The notes below the pieces were generated by a model. That model worked only from the letters and a program-made list of their open reading frames with translations, was not told where the DNA came from and did not search any database. 64,000 nucleotides of DNA from Pythium myriotylum. Taxonomy: Eukaryota; Oomycota; Peronosporomycetes; Pythiales; Pythiaceae. The DNA is taken from NCBI GenBank assembly GCA_023091665.1, contig JALJCQ010000015.1, positions 2,356,001-2,420,000 of the forward strand. Reading direction: 5' to 3'. Shown in pieces: positions 1-10,248 of the stretch (its first letter is position 1; every line of letters begins with the position of its first letter). Position numbers and translations under genes: made by a program.

Positions 1-833
1 AGGTGGCAGTAGCCACGGCACAGTGTGCCACCCACCTGGTACTGGGTACCATACCCAGCACCGACCTCGACAACGGCTATCCAGCGCCAGATTCCCAAAA
101 GTAGGTAGTTCTCAGGTCTAGTCACAAAAGTAGGTGTGATCGTTGAGAGCCAGCTTCGCTGGCTCTCTAAGGGGCTGGCCCCCTTCTAAGAGACTTCGCT
201 TTTCACCGTCAACCCCCCAAGTCGTCGACTCGAGCTCCAGGAAGGACGCGTGGCAACGACACCAGGTAAGCCTGCGCTAGCGTCAGTGTGCCCCAGTCGA
301 TATTGCACGTGAGTCTGGCTGGTTGGCTGGTGGACTCTTGCGGTGTGCGTGTGGAGAGGGGAGTCGAACCCTTATCAAAGCCCCTGCTAAGGATTCTGGG
401 TCCCCCAGAGTCCAAGGCATTTCATATCCTGCGCCAGTCACCTGGCGCATTTCATATTGGTGTGTAGTTTATAAAGAGTGTTGCTTGGGATCGAGCGAGT
501 CTCCGTCCCAGGTCAGAGAGCTAGCGGATCGAAGGGAACTTCCGTCCTAGCCCTCGCCTGTATTGTTGTATTATCTGTATATCGATTTGGTCTGGTCAAG
601 CGGCAGCCCCGCCAGAGTTCGTGTGGGAGGCGCCTCGTGGACGTATTTCCCCTTTACTTAAGCTCAAAAGGACCACCCCGAAGGAGAGGGACACACAACG
701 TGAGGTACGAAGCCAGAGCTGCGATTATCACAACGGATCGCAGCTCGCTCGGCCTGTGTATATCTGTTTTTGCACATATATATTTGGCTGGGTCTATACC
801 CCTTTTCTCCATAACTGGCGAAAAGGCATCGCA
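1..833. other. left edge of the window, no gene recognised
   Basis: This stretch precedes the first recognisable reverse transcriptase sequence. Short open frames occur on both strands but none resembles a known protein. The sequence should hold the leader, gag and protease of the gypsy remnant that follows, yet no zinc knuckle or DSG/DTG protease motif is visible, so the element is probably 5'-truncated or rearranged. A 10-bp hairpin lies near 393-415. Confidence 0.4.
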
Positions 834-2189
834 CATCATCACATCACCGTGGACTATCGACCTGTTAACCAGTGCACTGTGCCACTTGCTGGGTCGACCC
901 CGAACCTGCGCGCCGTGACCCAGTCTGTGCGTGGCGCGTATGGCTTCGGCCAGTTTGATTTCTTTAAGGGGTTTTGGCAACTACTCCTCGCCGTCGAGTG
1001 TCAAGAGTTGTTTAGCTTTGTGACTGAGGACGGGGTGTTCACACCGACCCGAGTCCCCCAGGGTGCAGCCGACTCCGCACTCCACTTCCAGCTGCACGTG
1101 GTATTCCGCGAGCAACTCTATGACTCTGTAGTCGTGTGGATAGACGATGTGCTGCTCTTTGCATCGAGCCCCGCCGACTTTGTTGAGCGCCTACGGGGTT
1201 TCTTTCAGATCCTGCGCCAGTGAAATCTGAAGTTGAACGCTACCAAGTGCAAGCTGTTTGCTTCCCAGGTAATCTGGTGTGGGAAGCTGGTGGACGGCGA
1301 AGGGGTTCTGCATGACCCGGCCCGGTTGGAGGCACTGCGCAAGATGCCGCTCCCACCGACCGCGGCCGCGCTCCAGACCTTCCTCTGCGCAGTGAACTGG
1401 CTGCGCGAGTCTATCGTGGACTACGCTCGAGTGGTAGGGCCGCTGCAGGCCAAGCTCCAAACTGTCATGAAGACTCGAGGACGCAAGGAGAAGCAGCTAA
1501 CGGGGGTGGATCTGCCATGGAGCGAGGATGGCGAGGTAGCTTTCAAGGTGGTGATCAATTTGCTCACAGCGACTACAAAGACCTATTTTGCCAACCCCGC
1601 TACGGATGTCTGTTTGTTCACGGATGGCTCGAACAATGGGTGGGCCGTAGTACTGACTCAGGTAATGGACTGGGTCCCTGCGAGGCCAGTCGTGGATCAG
1701 CAGCATGAGCTCCTAGCGTGTCTGTCAGGGCTGTTCAGGGGAGTAGAGCTTAATTGGTCCGTGATAGAGAAAGAGGCGTACCCAGTGGTACGGGCGTGTG
1801 CGGATCTAAGCTACTTGCTGGAACGTGAGAAGCGGTTTCGCATTTACTGTGATCATGCGAACCTGGTTGAGATCTTCCCTCCGCACAAGGTCATTAAGGC
1901 TCATGTGCAAGGAAAGCTACAGCGGTGGGCTTTGAAGACTGTCGGTGCCCGCTACACTATTAAACACATCAATGGCGAAGACAACGTGTGGGCCGACATG
2001 GTCTCGCGCTGGGCGCAGCCTCCACAGACAGCCAGTCTGAAGCGGACGACGGCTCGAACCGCGCCGACAGTCTCGGACCTCCGCCCCCTCCAAGACCCAG
2101 GGTTCAGGTGGCCAGAAGTCGATGAGATCCGGCGCGCGCAGGCGCGTGCTCGGTCAGACCGTGACTCCACCTTGACTGCCTTTACCTAG
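834..2189 (+). pseudogene. Ty3/gypsy reverse transcriptase and RNase H remnant (gypsy0)
   Basis: Polymerase part of a degenerate LTR retrotransposon that would copy element RNA into DNA. Reverse transcriptase motifs appear in order: TVDYRPVNQ, the motif A aspartate in FGQFDFFKGFWQ, PQG, and the motif C pair in VVWIDDVLLFA. RNase H follows, with its aspartate in CLFTDGSNNGWA, its glutamate in IEKEAYPVVRA and a further aspartate in IYCDHANLV. One in-frame TGA at 1221-1223 breaks the frame just after motif C, where relatives usually have a tryptophan. A TAG at 2187-2189 ends the frame. The following integrase is in another frame, so a deletion or frameshift separates them. A dead copy. Confidence 0.85.
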
Positions 2190-3283
2190 GCGAGAGCTAC
2201 GGAACAGCTCAATACGTACTAGTGCTCAAGGATGAGCTTACCCACTACTGTGAATTGGTGGCGGCTGACTCACCCACCAGCCTCACTGCCGCAGAGGCTG
2301 TGCTTAACTGGCACAAGCGCTTTGGGTTGCCGGCCGAGTGGGTCTCAGACAATGGCTCCCACTTCAAGGCCATGGTGCTCGCGGAGCTAGCCGCCCGGGT
2401 GCACGCTCGTCAGCGGTTTGTGCCAGTCTACACGCCATGGATCAACGGAACTGTGGAACGCGTGAACCGCGACTTCCTCCAGGTGATTCGAGTCCTTCTA
2501 ATTGAGCTACAACTGGGCACCCGCAACTGGACCCATCTACTGCCTGTGATCCAGAGCAACCTGAACCATACCCCGGTGCCATCGCTTGGTAGTCACGCTC
2601 CGATCGAGCTATTCACGGGGTTACCAGCCCCAATGCCGCTTGACAGCATTGTGGCTCGGGGCGAACGACGCGCCATGGTACTGCCTGTCAACGTCGACTC
2701 TGCCGCCGAGCATTTGGACGCTATTCGCGACCACTTGCACGGACTTCATCATCAAGCCGTGACGGATCGTAAGGAACAGAAGCGCCTGTATGAAATGGCG
2801 CGTGCCAAAGGTCAGGCATGCAACTTCGAGGTTGGCGACTACGTTCTCTGGTCTCGCGTAGACAAGCGCCTTCAAGGTGGAAAACTTCTGGTGCGTTGGG
2901 TCGGTTCGTTTCAGGTCGTGGAGGCTCTCCCGTACTCGTTCCTCATCAAGCACTTGCTCTCCGGGGACGAGTACGACGTGCATGGCTCACGGCTCAAGTT
3001 CTACCATGACCCAGACTTTAACGTGATCGCGGAAATCCGCCAACACATCGCCAACCAGGGAATCATACTGGAGATCCGTGACATCGTCGGCCACCGCAAG
3101 AACCGCTCTAGTGGTGAATGGGTGTTGTTTGTTGCATGGCGCGGCTTGCAAAATGAAGAGAGCTCGTGGGAACCCTTCGCAGAGATTTTTCGTGGCGCTC
3201 CAATGCTGGTGCAACGCTATGTTGAAGCCCAGGCTGAGCCCTCATTGGTGGCGTTGGTCCGACGCCTAGGGGCCGCGCTATAA
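2189..3283 (+). pseudogene. Ty3/gypsy integrase core and chromodomain remnant (gypsy0)
   Basis: Integrase of the same element, which would join its cDNA to the chromosome. The catalytic core is visible: first aspartate in ELVAADSPTS, second in WVSDNGSHFK, glutamate in NGTVERVNRDF. A chromodomain follows near the C-terminus (ILEIRDIVGHRKN, then VAWRG and SSWEPF), which in chromoviruses steers insertion toward chromatin marks. The N-terminal zinc-binding HHCC region expected between RNase H and the core is absent, because the core begins directly after the RNase H stop. It ends in TAA at 3281-3283. No start codon precedes it, as expected for a polyprotein fragment. Confidence 0.85.
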
Positions 3284-3470
3284 ATTGGCAAGTCCAAATG
3301 GGTACAACTCCTGCACCTGTTGCCGTCTTGATGGGTACATCTCAGATGGACTTGGCTACATATCAAGGTTGTACGACGGTGAACCGAATGTATGCATAAT
3401 GAATGAAGGTCAACGACCACTACATATTAAGTGTTTGAACGCGGACCACGTGGCTCAGTCTGAGCAAGTC

Positions 3471-3812
3471 TTGGGGGGCAGTGTGGTGCCATGCCGACAG
3501 GAATTACCAGACTTGCTCAGGACGACTCGGCGCGCGTCGCAGGCGATTTGTTGGGCGACTCGGCGCGCGTCACATGCAAGTTGTTGGACGACTCCACGGT
3601 TGACGGGCAAGTTGTTGGATGACTCGACGGGCTGATGGGCGGGTTGTTGGACGACTCGGCTTAGTTGTTTGTCAACGAGAACGAGGGCCCAGCCGAGAGG
3701 GTTCGTAGGAGAGCGTTTTGTAAGTTGGAAATAAACTCACTTTGCAATTTGCATTCGCCTGCAGACCAGCACATTCCTCAACTGTGGTGGCACGCCGCCC
3801 GTTCCTGCGGCC
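3471..3812 (+). repeat. candidate partial 3' LTR of gypsy0
   Basis: A G-rich tract at 3472-3480 resembling a polypurine tract is followed at 3482 by TGTGGTGCC, a plausible LTR start. No matching end of the form GGCACCACA is found before the C-run at 3818, and no second copy is visible in the window. The right boundary and the LTR identity are therefore inferred. Confidence 0.35.
3524..3660 (+). repeat. 33-bp minisatellite, about four units
   Basis: Units start with GACTCG or GACTCC at 3524, 3557, 3590, 3621 and 3653 and end in TTGTTGGAC or close variants. The period is 31-33 bp. It lies inside the candidate LTR and may be a family-specific LTR repeat. Confidence 0.8.
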
Positions 3813-3817
3813 GTTAA

Positions 3818-3882
3818 CCCCCCCCCCCCCCCCCCCCTTCGCAAGGGGGGTCAAAAATAGGGGGGTGGGTGGGGGGGGGGGG
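3818..3882. repeat. C20 tract facing G6, G6 and G12 tracts
   Basis: Twenty cytosines (3818-3837), a short TTCGCAA spacer, then guanine runs at 3845-3850, 3860-3865 and 3871-3882. The C and first G runs can form a hairpin, and the G runs could form a quadruplex. A weaker version of the same layout lies at about 4368-4435, upstream of the Tc1 element. Homopolymer lengths are prone to sequencing error. Confidence 0.7.
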
Positions 3883-3894
3883 TGAAAAACAGAG

Positions 3895-4430
3895 TTTGTG
3901 CCAGCAGCAAATGTATTAAGATGTGTTATCTTCTGGCTTGTATTCGACTCAGGACGAAGTCGTTGAGTCGGCGGGTGGGGATACACGAAAACGATCTCGT
4001 GCGACTCATCGTCGTCGAGTTCCACATCACTGCTCTCTTCAAGGGCGAGGTGAGCGACAACGTCGAGGAGCTACTCTGCCTCGTTGTCACCAGAGAGCTC
4101 ACACTGGAAAGCCTCACCGTAAGTCTCGTGGTGCCACATGGACAACTCGGAGTCACATCCAAGTTGGAAAATAATCGCAACGAGAGACGCTGTGAAGCGG
4201 AGTCTGACCCCAGAGACGCTGAGGAGTTCCAGAACGATTCAACTGATCCAACCGAGCCAAAAGACCACGATAGCGAGGTTCCAGAAGGTTGTCCAGCTTC
4301 CTTGGCCTCCGAAGTGAGTAATGAATTAACTAAATATACTACAAAGGGAGGGGGCATAAGTCGTTTACCCCCTCCCAAGGAGGGAGTTAAAATAGAGGGG
4401 AGTTGCGTTGGAGGTAGGGGGCTAAAATAC
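3895..4430 (+). other. unrecognised open frame between two G-rich repeats
   Basis: A plus-strand frame is open through this segment and on into the left Tc1 repeat. It would encode an acidic, serine- and glutamate-rich product with no motif I recognise. It is bracketed by the direct G-rich repeats at 3818-3895 and 4368-4437, so it may be the body of a small unclassified element. A long open frame also exists on the minus strand, so coding status is doubtful. Confidence 0.2.
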
Positions 4431-4438
4431 AAAGTTTA

Positions 4439-5809
4439 CAGTAGATATGTGGTGTATTTTTGCCTGCATAATCCGGGGTTTGTGCTACGGCATCGGAATT
4501 CGACTTCCTTCGATGACCTTCCATACAATAAACCGTTTTGGGGGGGTGACAAAATGATACGGACGGAAAGACATATTTTATTCAAGTTAAAAGAGTGATG
4601 GTCACAACAACCTAGTAGTCGATCTTATCGCCGCGCTTCTCGACAACGTCCATGCATCGACCAGCCATCGAAGCGACGAGCGAGTTCAGTGTACCAAGGT
4701 CGATCTCGTCCCAGGCAACCAGGATGGCCTCTTTCAGCTCGTCCACCGATCGAAATTGGCGCTTCCCATCGTCGAAAACTTTGCAAGACAGACTTGCCCA
4801 CAGATTTTCGATCGGATTCAGGTACGGGGGTCGCGCTGGCCAGTCGAGGAGGCTCAAGCTTTTGTCGCGCATCCATCCGAGGCGTTGTTCTGTAGGAACA
4901 AAGCATTGGTCCCATAGGGCAACAGGTATTCAGAGAGCGTAAAAATGTAGTCTTCAGACTTCTGTCTGCCGACGAGGAACGCGATCTCGCTCTTTCCTTT
5001 TGAACTGAAGCATGCCCCACCATCACCAAACCGCCGCCAGCTTGTCTCGTCACGTAAGTGCGCGGTGGATGGCGTAAATCCTTCCAGTAGTGGTGAAACC
5101 CGTCCGGCCCGTCGAGGTTAAATTTCTTCTCGTCGGAGAAGACGCCGTCTTCCCACACGATTGCGACATTTGCCCTGGCCCATTCGCAGCGTGATAATTT
5201 GTGCTGAGGCGTAAGAGCCAACGTGCGATCCATGTTGGCGTCGATCAGGTAGTCGACACGGGCAAATAGACGCTTGATGGTTCGAACCAAGACCTTGATG
5301 CCGCTCTCTGCCTTCAGCTGGCGAGCAGTGTAGTTTCCCATGCCAGCGAGGCGAACTATAGCACGAACGTCGCGATCGGAAAGCTTTGGAGGCATCCCGC
5401 GCGGTTTCTTGTTAGCCTTAGGTTCGGCGCCGGTGGCTGACAGAATGACGCGAGCGACGGCATCCTTCGAGCGACGAACACGGCGCGATATTTCCGCGAT
5501 TGAGTGCTCAGCCTCGTGGAGGCCAAGGATGCGACCTCCCTCTCGGACAGCGGTTTCCCTCTCCCCATCAGCATCTGTGGTGTGCAGCGCGTCTCCGAAA
5601 ATGGCGTTTCGACGCCGTCATTTCGGGGCCATTCAGACGTTGTGACCATCACTCTTTTAACTTGAATAAAATATGTCTTTCCGTCCGTATCATTTTGTCA
5701 CCACTCCCAAAACGGTTTATTGTATGGAAGGTCATCGAAGGAAGTGGAATTCCGATGCCGTAGCACAAACCCCGGATTACGCACGCAAAAATACACCACA
5801 TATCTATTG
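4439..5809 (-). mobile_element. Tc1/mariner transposon with about 170-bp inverted repeats
   Basis: The segments 4439-4608 and 5639-5809 are inverted copies of each other, differing at only a few positions plus a one-base indel in a G run. They start CAGTAGATATGTGG on the left and CAATAGATATGTGG on the right. The left end is flanked by TA (4437-4438), the Tc1/mariner target. The right flank reads TC, so that copy of the duplication has probably mutated. Between the repeats lies a broken transposase on the minus strand. Total length is 1371 bp. Confidence 0.9.
4612..5568 (-). pseudogene. Tc1/mariner-type transposase, broken
   Basis: Would cut and paste the surrounding element. Reading on the minus strand, an N-terminal helix-turn-helix region starts near MGRGKPLSE (Met at 5568) and continues with [19 protein letters not shown], in a different frame. 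The DDE domain gives [14 protein letters not shown] for the first aspartate. The segment expected to hold the second aspartate reads LQNNAS instead of the usual QDNAS, so that residue appears to be lost. After a further frameshift near 4870-4940 come [16 protein letters not shown], with the last catalytic glutamate, and the C-terminus at 4612. At least two frameshifts plus the missing aspartate make this a dead copy. Confidence 0.85.
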
Positions 5810-6229
5810 TCGTTTTCACAAAAAATTGTGGAACTGGCAGTGAAACTGGATGATTTGGTTTTAGGCCAGTCAGAGAAGGCAAAGAGATTCTTGTCTGTCC
5901 GCGGTGTGGATAAGAAATGGGGAAGTGGTTAGGTCTTTTGAAATTAGAAGCTCTGGTTGGCTGAATATCAATCGAATCGAATTGAAAAGGATTGCCCAAA
6001 GCGATTCGATTGGGGGTGGTCTCACAAATTCGAATGAAAGTGACAATACTACGCAGTAAACAGCATCGAGAAATACCCAGTGAAGCCGGGAAACACCCCT
6101 TTTCAAGTGTGGTAACGCGGTCGGCTAAGACTGGGGGACAGCGAACTCCTCAGCAGCCGAGCCGTGCACACAACAGACCTTGATCCTTGATTCGAGGGGC
6201 AGCAACTTACTACTGACGTCGACAGGCCT
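5810..6229. other. intergenic, nothing recognised
   Basis: No coding sequence, structured RNA or repeat that I can support. The first 100 bases simply follow the right Tc1 inverted repeat. Confidence 0.4.
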
Positions 6230-6840
6230 TGAAAATCGCTGTGGCCTGGACCGTGGGCGCTCTGGACTCCGAAGTCGGGGGGAGAGAGACCAAGGGGTCG
6301 TGAATCCCTTGGTTTTCCGGCTCTGGTGGCTTTTCCGGCTCTGGTGGCTGCGTGTAGATCGAGGACACGCGGCCGGCCGGTCAAACGCAGAGCCGATCGG
6401 ATCAACCCCAACACGGTTGTGCCGGATGCGTGGAGTGAAGCGCAGGCGCTTCGGGCTTGGTAGCGCGCTCGTGCGACTAAGTTAAGCACTCACAACGCCG
6501 GAGATCGTCTCGCGATCACCCTGGGTCTTCCTTTCCTTTCATTTCCTTGTGGCGGCGGTGCTCGGCCGTCTGACGCGCGCGCCGGCCACCTGCCATGAGC
6601 CGAGCTGCTTGACGCGGCTCGGGAATTTTAACGTCACCTCCCTGTCGGTGACGGGACTTGTGTGAGCCCTGCTCTCCCTTGTACGTCTTGGGGACTTGTG
6701 TACTTGGTCGCGAAATGCAGAGTCTATTCCTTTGGGGTTTTCCTGCCTTCGTAGAGTCCTACGCTATTGATTCACACACTGGGTACACGCCCCTAACCCT
6801 AAAGCCCTACAACTGTATGCGCAACCACCCGGGTGCCGTC
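6230..6840 (+). repeat. LTR-like repeat related to 47215-47660
   Basis: Shares ordered blocks with the segment at 47215-47660: CCGTGGGCGCTCTGG, CCGAAGTCGGGGG, GGGTCGTGAA, then about 300-400 bases later TTAACGTCACCTCC and GGTGACGG. The intervening sequence is diverged. The layout suggests two diverged copies of one LTR or terminal-repeat family, but no matching internal element or target duplication is seen here. Confidence 0.45.
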
Positions 6841-7000
6841 TAATCATCAGGCGATCCAAAGATGTCTCAGCCAAACCGTAGATGCCTTAGCCGATCGGTA
6901 GATGTCTCAGCCGATTCGTCGATATGTTAGGCGATCCGTACGTCCACCAGGCGGTCGGAGAATCGCTTGGCCGATCGGGTGGGCATCTCGACGATCACCT
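6841..7000 (+). repeat. 20-bp tandem array, about eight units
   Basis: Exact 20-base register with units such as GATGTCTCAGCCAAACCGTA (6861) and GATGCCTTAGCCGATCGGTA (6881). Four central units (6861-6940) are clear, and flanking units at 6841, 6941, 6961 and 6981 are diverged. Each tends to carry a CCGATC core. Its function is unknown. Confidence 0.65.
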
Positions 7001-7126
7001 CACAGTAGTTCAAGCCGACCGATCGCCTAGGCACTTCGGGGTCACTTCTCGTGTTCCTTGAATTACTCTCTCATAGCTAGCGATATTATTTACAGATTCT
7101 TGCTGTAACAATCTATATGCTTCGGC

Positions 7127-7766
7127 TTAAGCGTTGTATAATTCTTCACCGATTGAGTAATTTGCCTTCAATGTGTCGAGCTCGTTGACCGCTAAATCTC
7201 GTTCGTATTCAACGGTTTCTGCAGCTCCTCTTAAACTCAAATAAAGCCGCCGACCTTTTTCAAAGCCCTTATGAAGTAGCGCAATTTGACGTTGAGATAA
7301 GTTATGCTCATGCACCAATCGTTCAAACTGAACCTTTGCATTGTTAAATTGGATTTCCATTCCCTCGATTCGTCGCTTCAAAGAATTGATTTCTATTTTC
7401 TGAGTTCGAATTGTGTTGTTTTTGCGACTGATCTCATTCCGCTGCCCTAAGATATAATCTTGGTGTCGCATCAAATCAGAAATATAGTCCTCATTACGCA
7501 TCATACAGTGTATCACCTTCGTTAGGATCTGTTGATGTCCCCAAACTAGCCTGTGGTGACATTTGGATGCCACGATCAGTTCTAATAATGCGTGTTTGAG
7601 ACCTAACGCTCGAGAAGGAGCTAGGGGCGGTAGTGGCGTTGGAGCTACCTGAGTTACCTGAATTACCAATACCCAGAGAAAAATTAGATGCTGGTCCTTC
7701 AGTTTGAGTTCCAGTTGTTGTTCTATCTCTACTACTAATAAAAGCAATTGTGAAGCCTCTAAGGGA
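7127..7766 (-). pseudogene. AT-rich host gene, C-terminal part, coiled coil (split by the Helitron)
   Basis: The minus-strand frame is open from 7807 down to a stop at 7127. From Met 7504 it reads as an alpha-helical coiled coil (for example SRKNNTIRTQKIEINSLKRR) of 125 residues. The sequence is clearly more AT-rich than its neighbours. Between about 7760 and 7494 a second minus-strand frame gives a more natural hydrophilic product ending in GDTLYDA, overlapping the coiled-coil start, so either two overlapping genes or two indels are present. The first part of the gene appears to lie at 26572-26735, beyond the Helitron: the frame stays open across the inferred A/T junction. Protein family not recognised. 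Confidence 0.45.
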
Positions 7767-8027
7767 TCTGATTGGCTACTCAACCTGACTGCGACAGAGG
7801 CTGACAAAGACGCCGATCAGGTTTGGATTCAAAACCAGCTGGATCACAAACCGCGGCTTTATCCCTGTAGCCAGGACGTGGTCTGTCACGTAATCACCAA
7901 GACCCAGCAGAGCAGCTGCGCACTGTAAGCTGGCAACGTAGCATCGTCCGTTTGTATCGGCTGCGAAAACCCGTTGATTCTGAGAGAAAACTCAGTCAGA
8001 CACCACAAAACGAAAACTGTGGATAGG

Positions 8028-8600
8028 CTAGCGCACCGGATGGGATTTATTGAACGCAGAGAAAGTCCGATTTTCTTCTGGCTTCTCGGTCTGCCATTCC
8101 TTAAATCTGTCGACATAGTCGCACAGGAAGCCGCATTGATCTTCGACGAGCCTGTCTCTATGCTGAGCGGTTTCGAATCGTTCGGCTTTGTAGTTATGCC
8201 ATTTCACCCAGTTCCACTCAGGATCAGCCGCATCTCGGTCGTATACCTCATAGATGTGGAATTGCTGATTCGGGTCCGTTTTTGCGCGTGGAGGAAGTGT
8301 TGTACACGACCTCCTTCCCAGCAGCCCGAATCTCTGCCAGCCGAGCGGACTGGCGCAGCTTTCTCGATGGAGGATCGAGGACGCGAGCAGGCGCCGGCGC
8401 TGCCTCTGCGGCAGAGACCTGGGCGGCTTGAGCAGCTTGAGCAGTGGCCATCGCAAAAGGCGAATGGCCCACTCATTCGCTCTCTTGGCAGGCTTTGCGC
8501 ACATCGCATCAGTGTGCGGTTTAAGCCTACAATAGGGTGAGTCCATGCTGCCAGGGCATGTAGAAATAATTGGATACCACTGTGCTCGCCCATGGCTACC
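8028..8600 (-). pseudogene. unrecognised minus-strand gene fragment inside the Helitron
   Basis: The C-terminal half reads smoothly (QQFHIYEVYDRDAADPEWNW, then an aromatic- and charge-rich stretch) and ends at 8028. The N-terminal half makes better protein in another frame (alanine-rich, then SRKLRQSARLAEIRAAGKEV), so a frameshift near 8280 is likely. It is antisense to the Helitron coding region and could be a captured host fragment. I do not recognise the family. Confidence 0.3.
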
Positions 8601-9149
8601 ACCGCTCATGCCCATCATCCACATCTTCCGACGCTCGAAATAGTCGGTCCAAGGACTCTGTATAGTAGCATTTGACTTCTGTATAAGAGAATATCCTCCT
8701 TTAATGTACGATTTTTACGAACTCATCTGCTATTGAAGGGAGCGCAACAAAGGCTTGAAGTTTTCATGGACCGTATCGTAAACTACTCTTTTCAAAACTG
8801 GATTAGCTGCCATTGGACGCAATGTTGCGCATCCATAGGCATTGCACGCTGGCGATGGGTGCCATAAAATTGTGTTCTCATTCGCAAACTTGCCTCCTCA
8901 GCGGCAACCACCGCCCCATCATACCACTCGCCATGGCGCCGCCGCGGCTCGCATTCGACCGCCTCCCTTCGACGTTCGGCAGTGGTGGTACGACAACGAG
9001 CACAAGGAAAGCGAGATCGCAGACACTATTGCTGCGCATCCGGAAGCGGCGAGTTTCTCACGCTCATTCGAGGACTGCGCTCGGGGCGAGAAGCGTCGAC
9101 TGGAACTCCAGCGGACCATGATGAAGCTCCACCCCCAGCCGTAATGCCG

Positions 9150-9212
9150 CCACCGCTTCCATTGACGTCGCCACCGCTTCCATTGACGTCGCCACCGCCT
9201 CCATTGACGCCG
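9150..9212 (+). repeat. 21-bp tandem repeat, three units
   Basis: Three copies of CCACCGCTTCCATTGACGTC plus one base, at 9150, 9171 and 9192, with a diverged continuation. It lies in the 5' part of the Helitron coding region and encodes a proline-rich repeat in one frame. Confidence 0.8.
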
Positions 9213-9443
9213 CCGCCGCCTCAGTTGACACAGCCCCTCACGCACGGCTGTCCGATGAACGCTTCGATCCGAGTGCAACGCCAAGCGGTTCGCCGGTATT
9301 CACCAACAACGCTGCTCGCCGCTACACGCTACGACCCGTCTATCGCGGTCCATTCCCTTGGTGGTATGACGGCGAGGTGCATGGAGTGCCAATCGATGAT
9401 GTAGATTGAAGAACGCAAGCCAGGGTCGAGCCAGCGTAACCCT

Positions 9444-10248
9444 ATGTTCGAGCTCTGCTGTAAGGGCGGCAAGATCCGCCTCCAGCCCTCCCCCAATCCG
9501 CCGCGACAGATGATGCAGCTTCTTGAAGGCGATTCCCCACAAGCCCGCCACTATCGCGAGAACCTTCGTGTGATCAACTCCGCGTTTGGTTTCACGTCGA
9601 ATGGAGCAAACTTCGATCGTTCCCTCGCTGACGGTCGTGCTGGCGTGTACACGTACCGGATTCAAGGCTCTGTGTACCACCTTATCTCCCACGGTCTGCT
9701 TCCTGGTGAAGGCGAGGAACTGGGGTTTGCTCAGATCTACATCTACGACACGGACAACCAATTGAGTCGTCGCAGTGCCATTTTCCCGCATCTCGATCGG
9801 TCGGTGCTAACGATTGTCCAGCAGACTATTCGCCAGTGTAACCCGTACGTAATCCAGTTCATGTCCAACGACGAAGCTACGGTCCGTGATGCTCCTACGC
9901 AGACGTTTGAGCTCATTGTTGGCGAGCGACCACAAGTGAATCGCCAGTACGAAGAACTCACCGGATCGGAGGTGGCTGTGTTGATGCTTGGCGATGAGGA
10001 CCCGGAGATGGCCATCGGAGCTCGGGTCGTCTGACCCAAGAGAACGTCGTTGACGCGTACGCAAATATCGAGGCGTCAAGGTTGATGTGGATTCGCCACA
10101 ACAAGGCACAGGTGCGAGCGAATTTGTATGAAGGCCTGCTCGATCAAGTCAGTGGGCTCGACGCTGCCCCGGCCGGTCGCATGGTCATTCTGCCGCCCTC
10201 CTTCACTGGCGGTCCTCGGTATACGCGAAGTCTCTATCAAGACGCCAT
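9444..10248 (+). pseudogene. Helitron Rep/helicase, N-terminal domain
   Basis: Matches the N-terminal domain of Helitron RepHel proteins. It starts with a zinc-type CCKGGKIRL motif, then NSAFGFTSNG, YRIQGSVYHLISHGLLP and FAQIYIYD. The frame shifts near 10030, after which the expected segment continues as VDAYANIEASRLMWIRHNKA and PPSFTGGPRYTRSLYQDA. It stops where the gypsy1 LTR begins at 10249. The protein continues at 24143 on the other side of gypsy1. An upstream piece (about 8940-9140) may belong to the same product. Confidence 0.85.

Noticed and set aside
330..420. tRNA-like sequence on the minus strand (GGGTTCGACTCCCCTCTCC)
   Set aside because: It has a T-arm-like stretch, but the middle folds as a 10-bp hairpin with a 3-base loop instead of a 7-base anticodon loop, and no acceptor stem pairs.
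8919..9284. Arginine/tryptophan-rich minus-strand protein
   Set aside because: It is the complement of the 21-bp tandem repeat that encodes proline-rich sequence on the plus strand.
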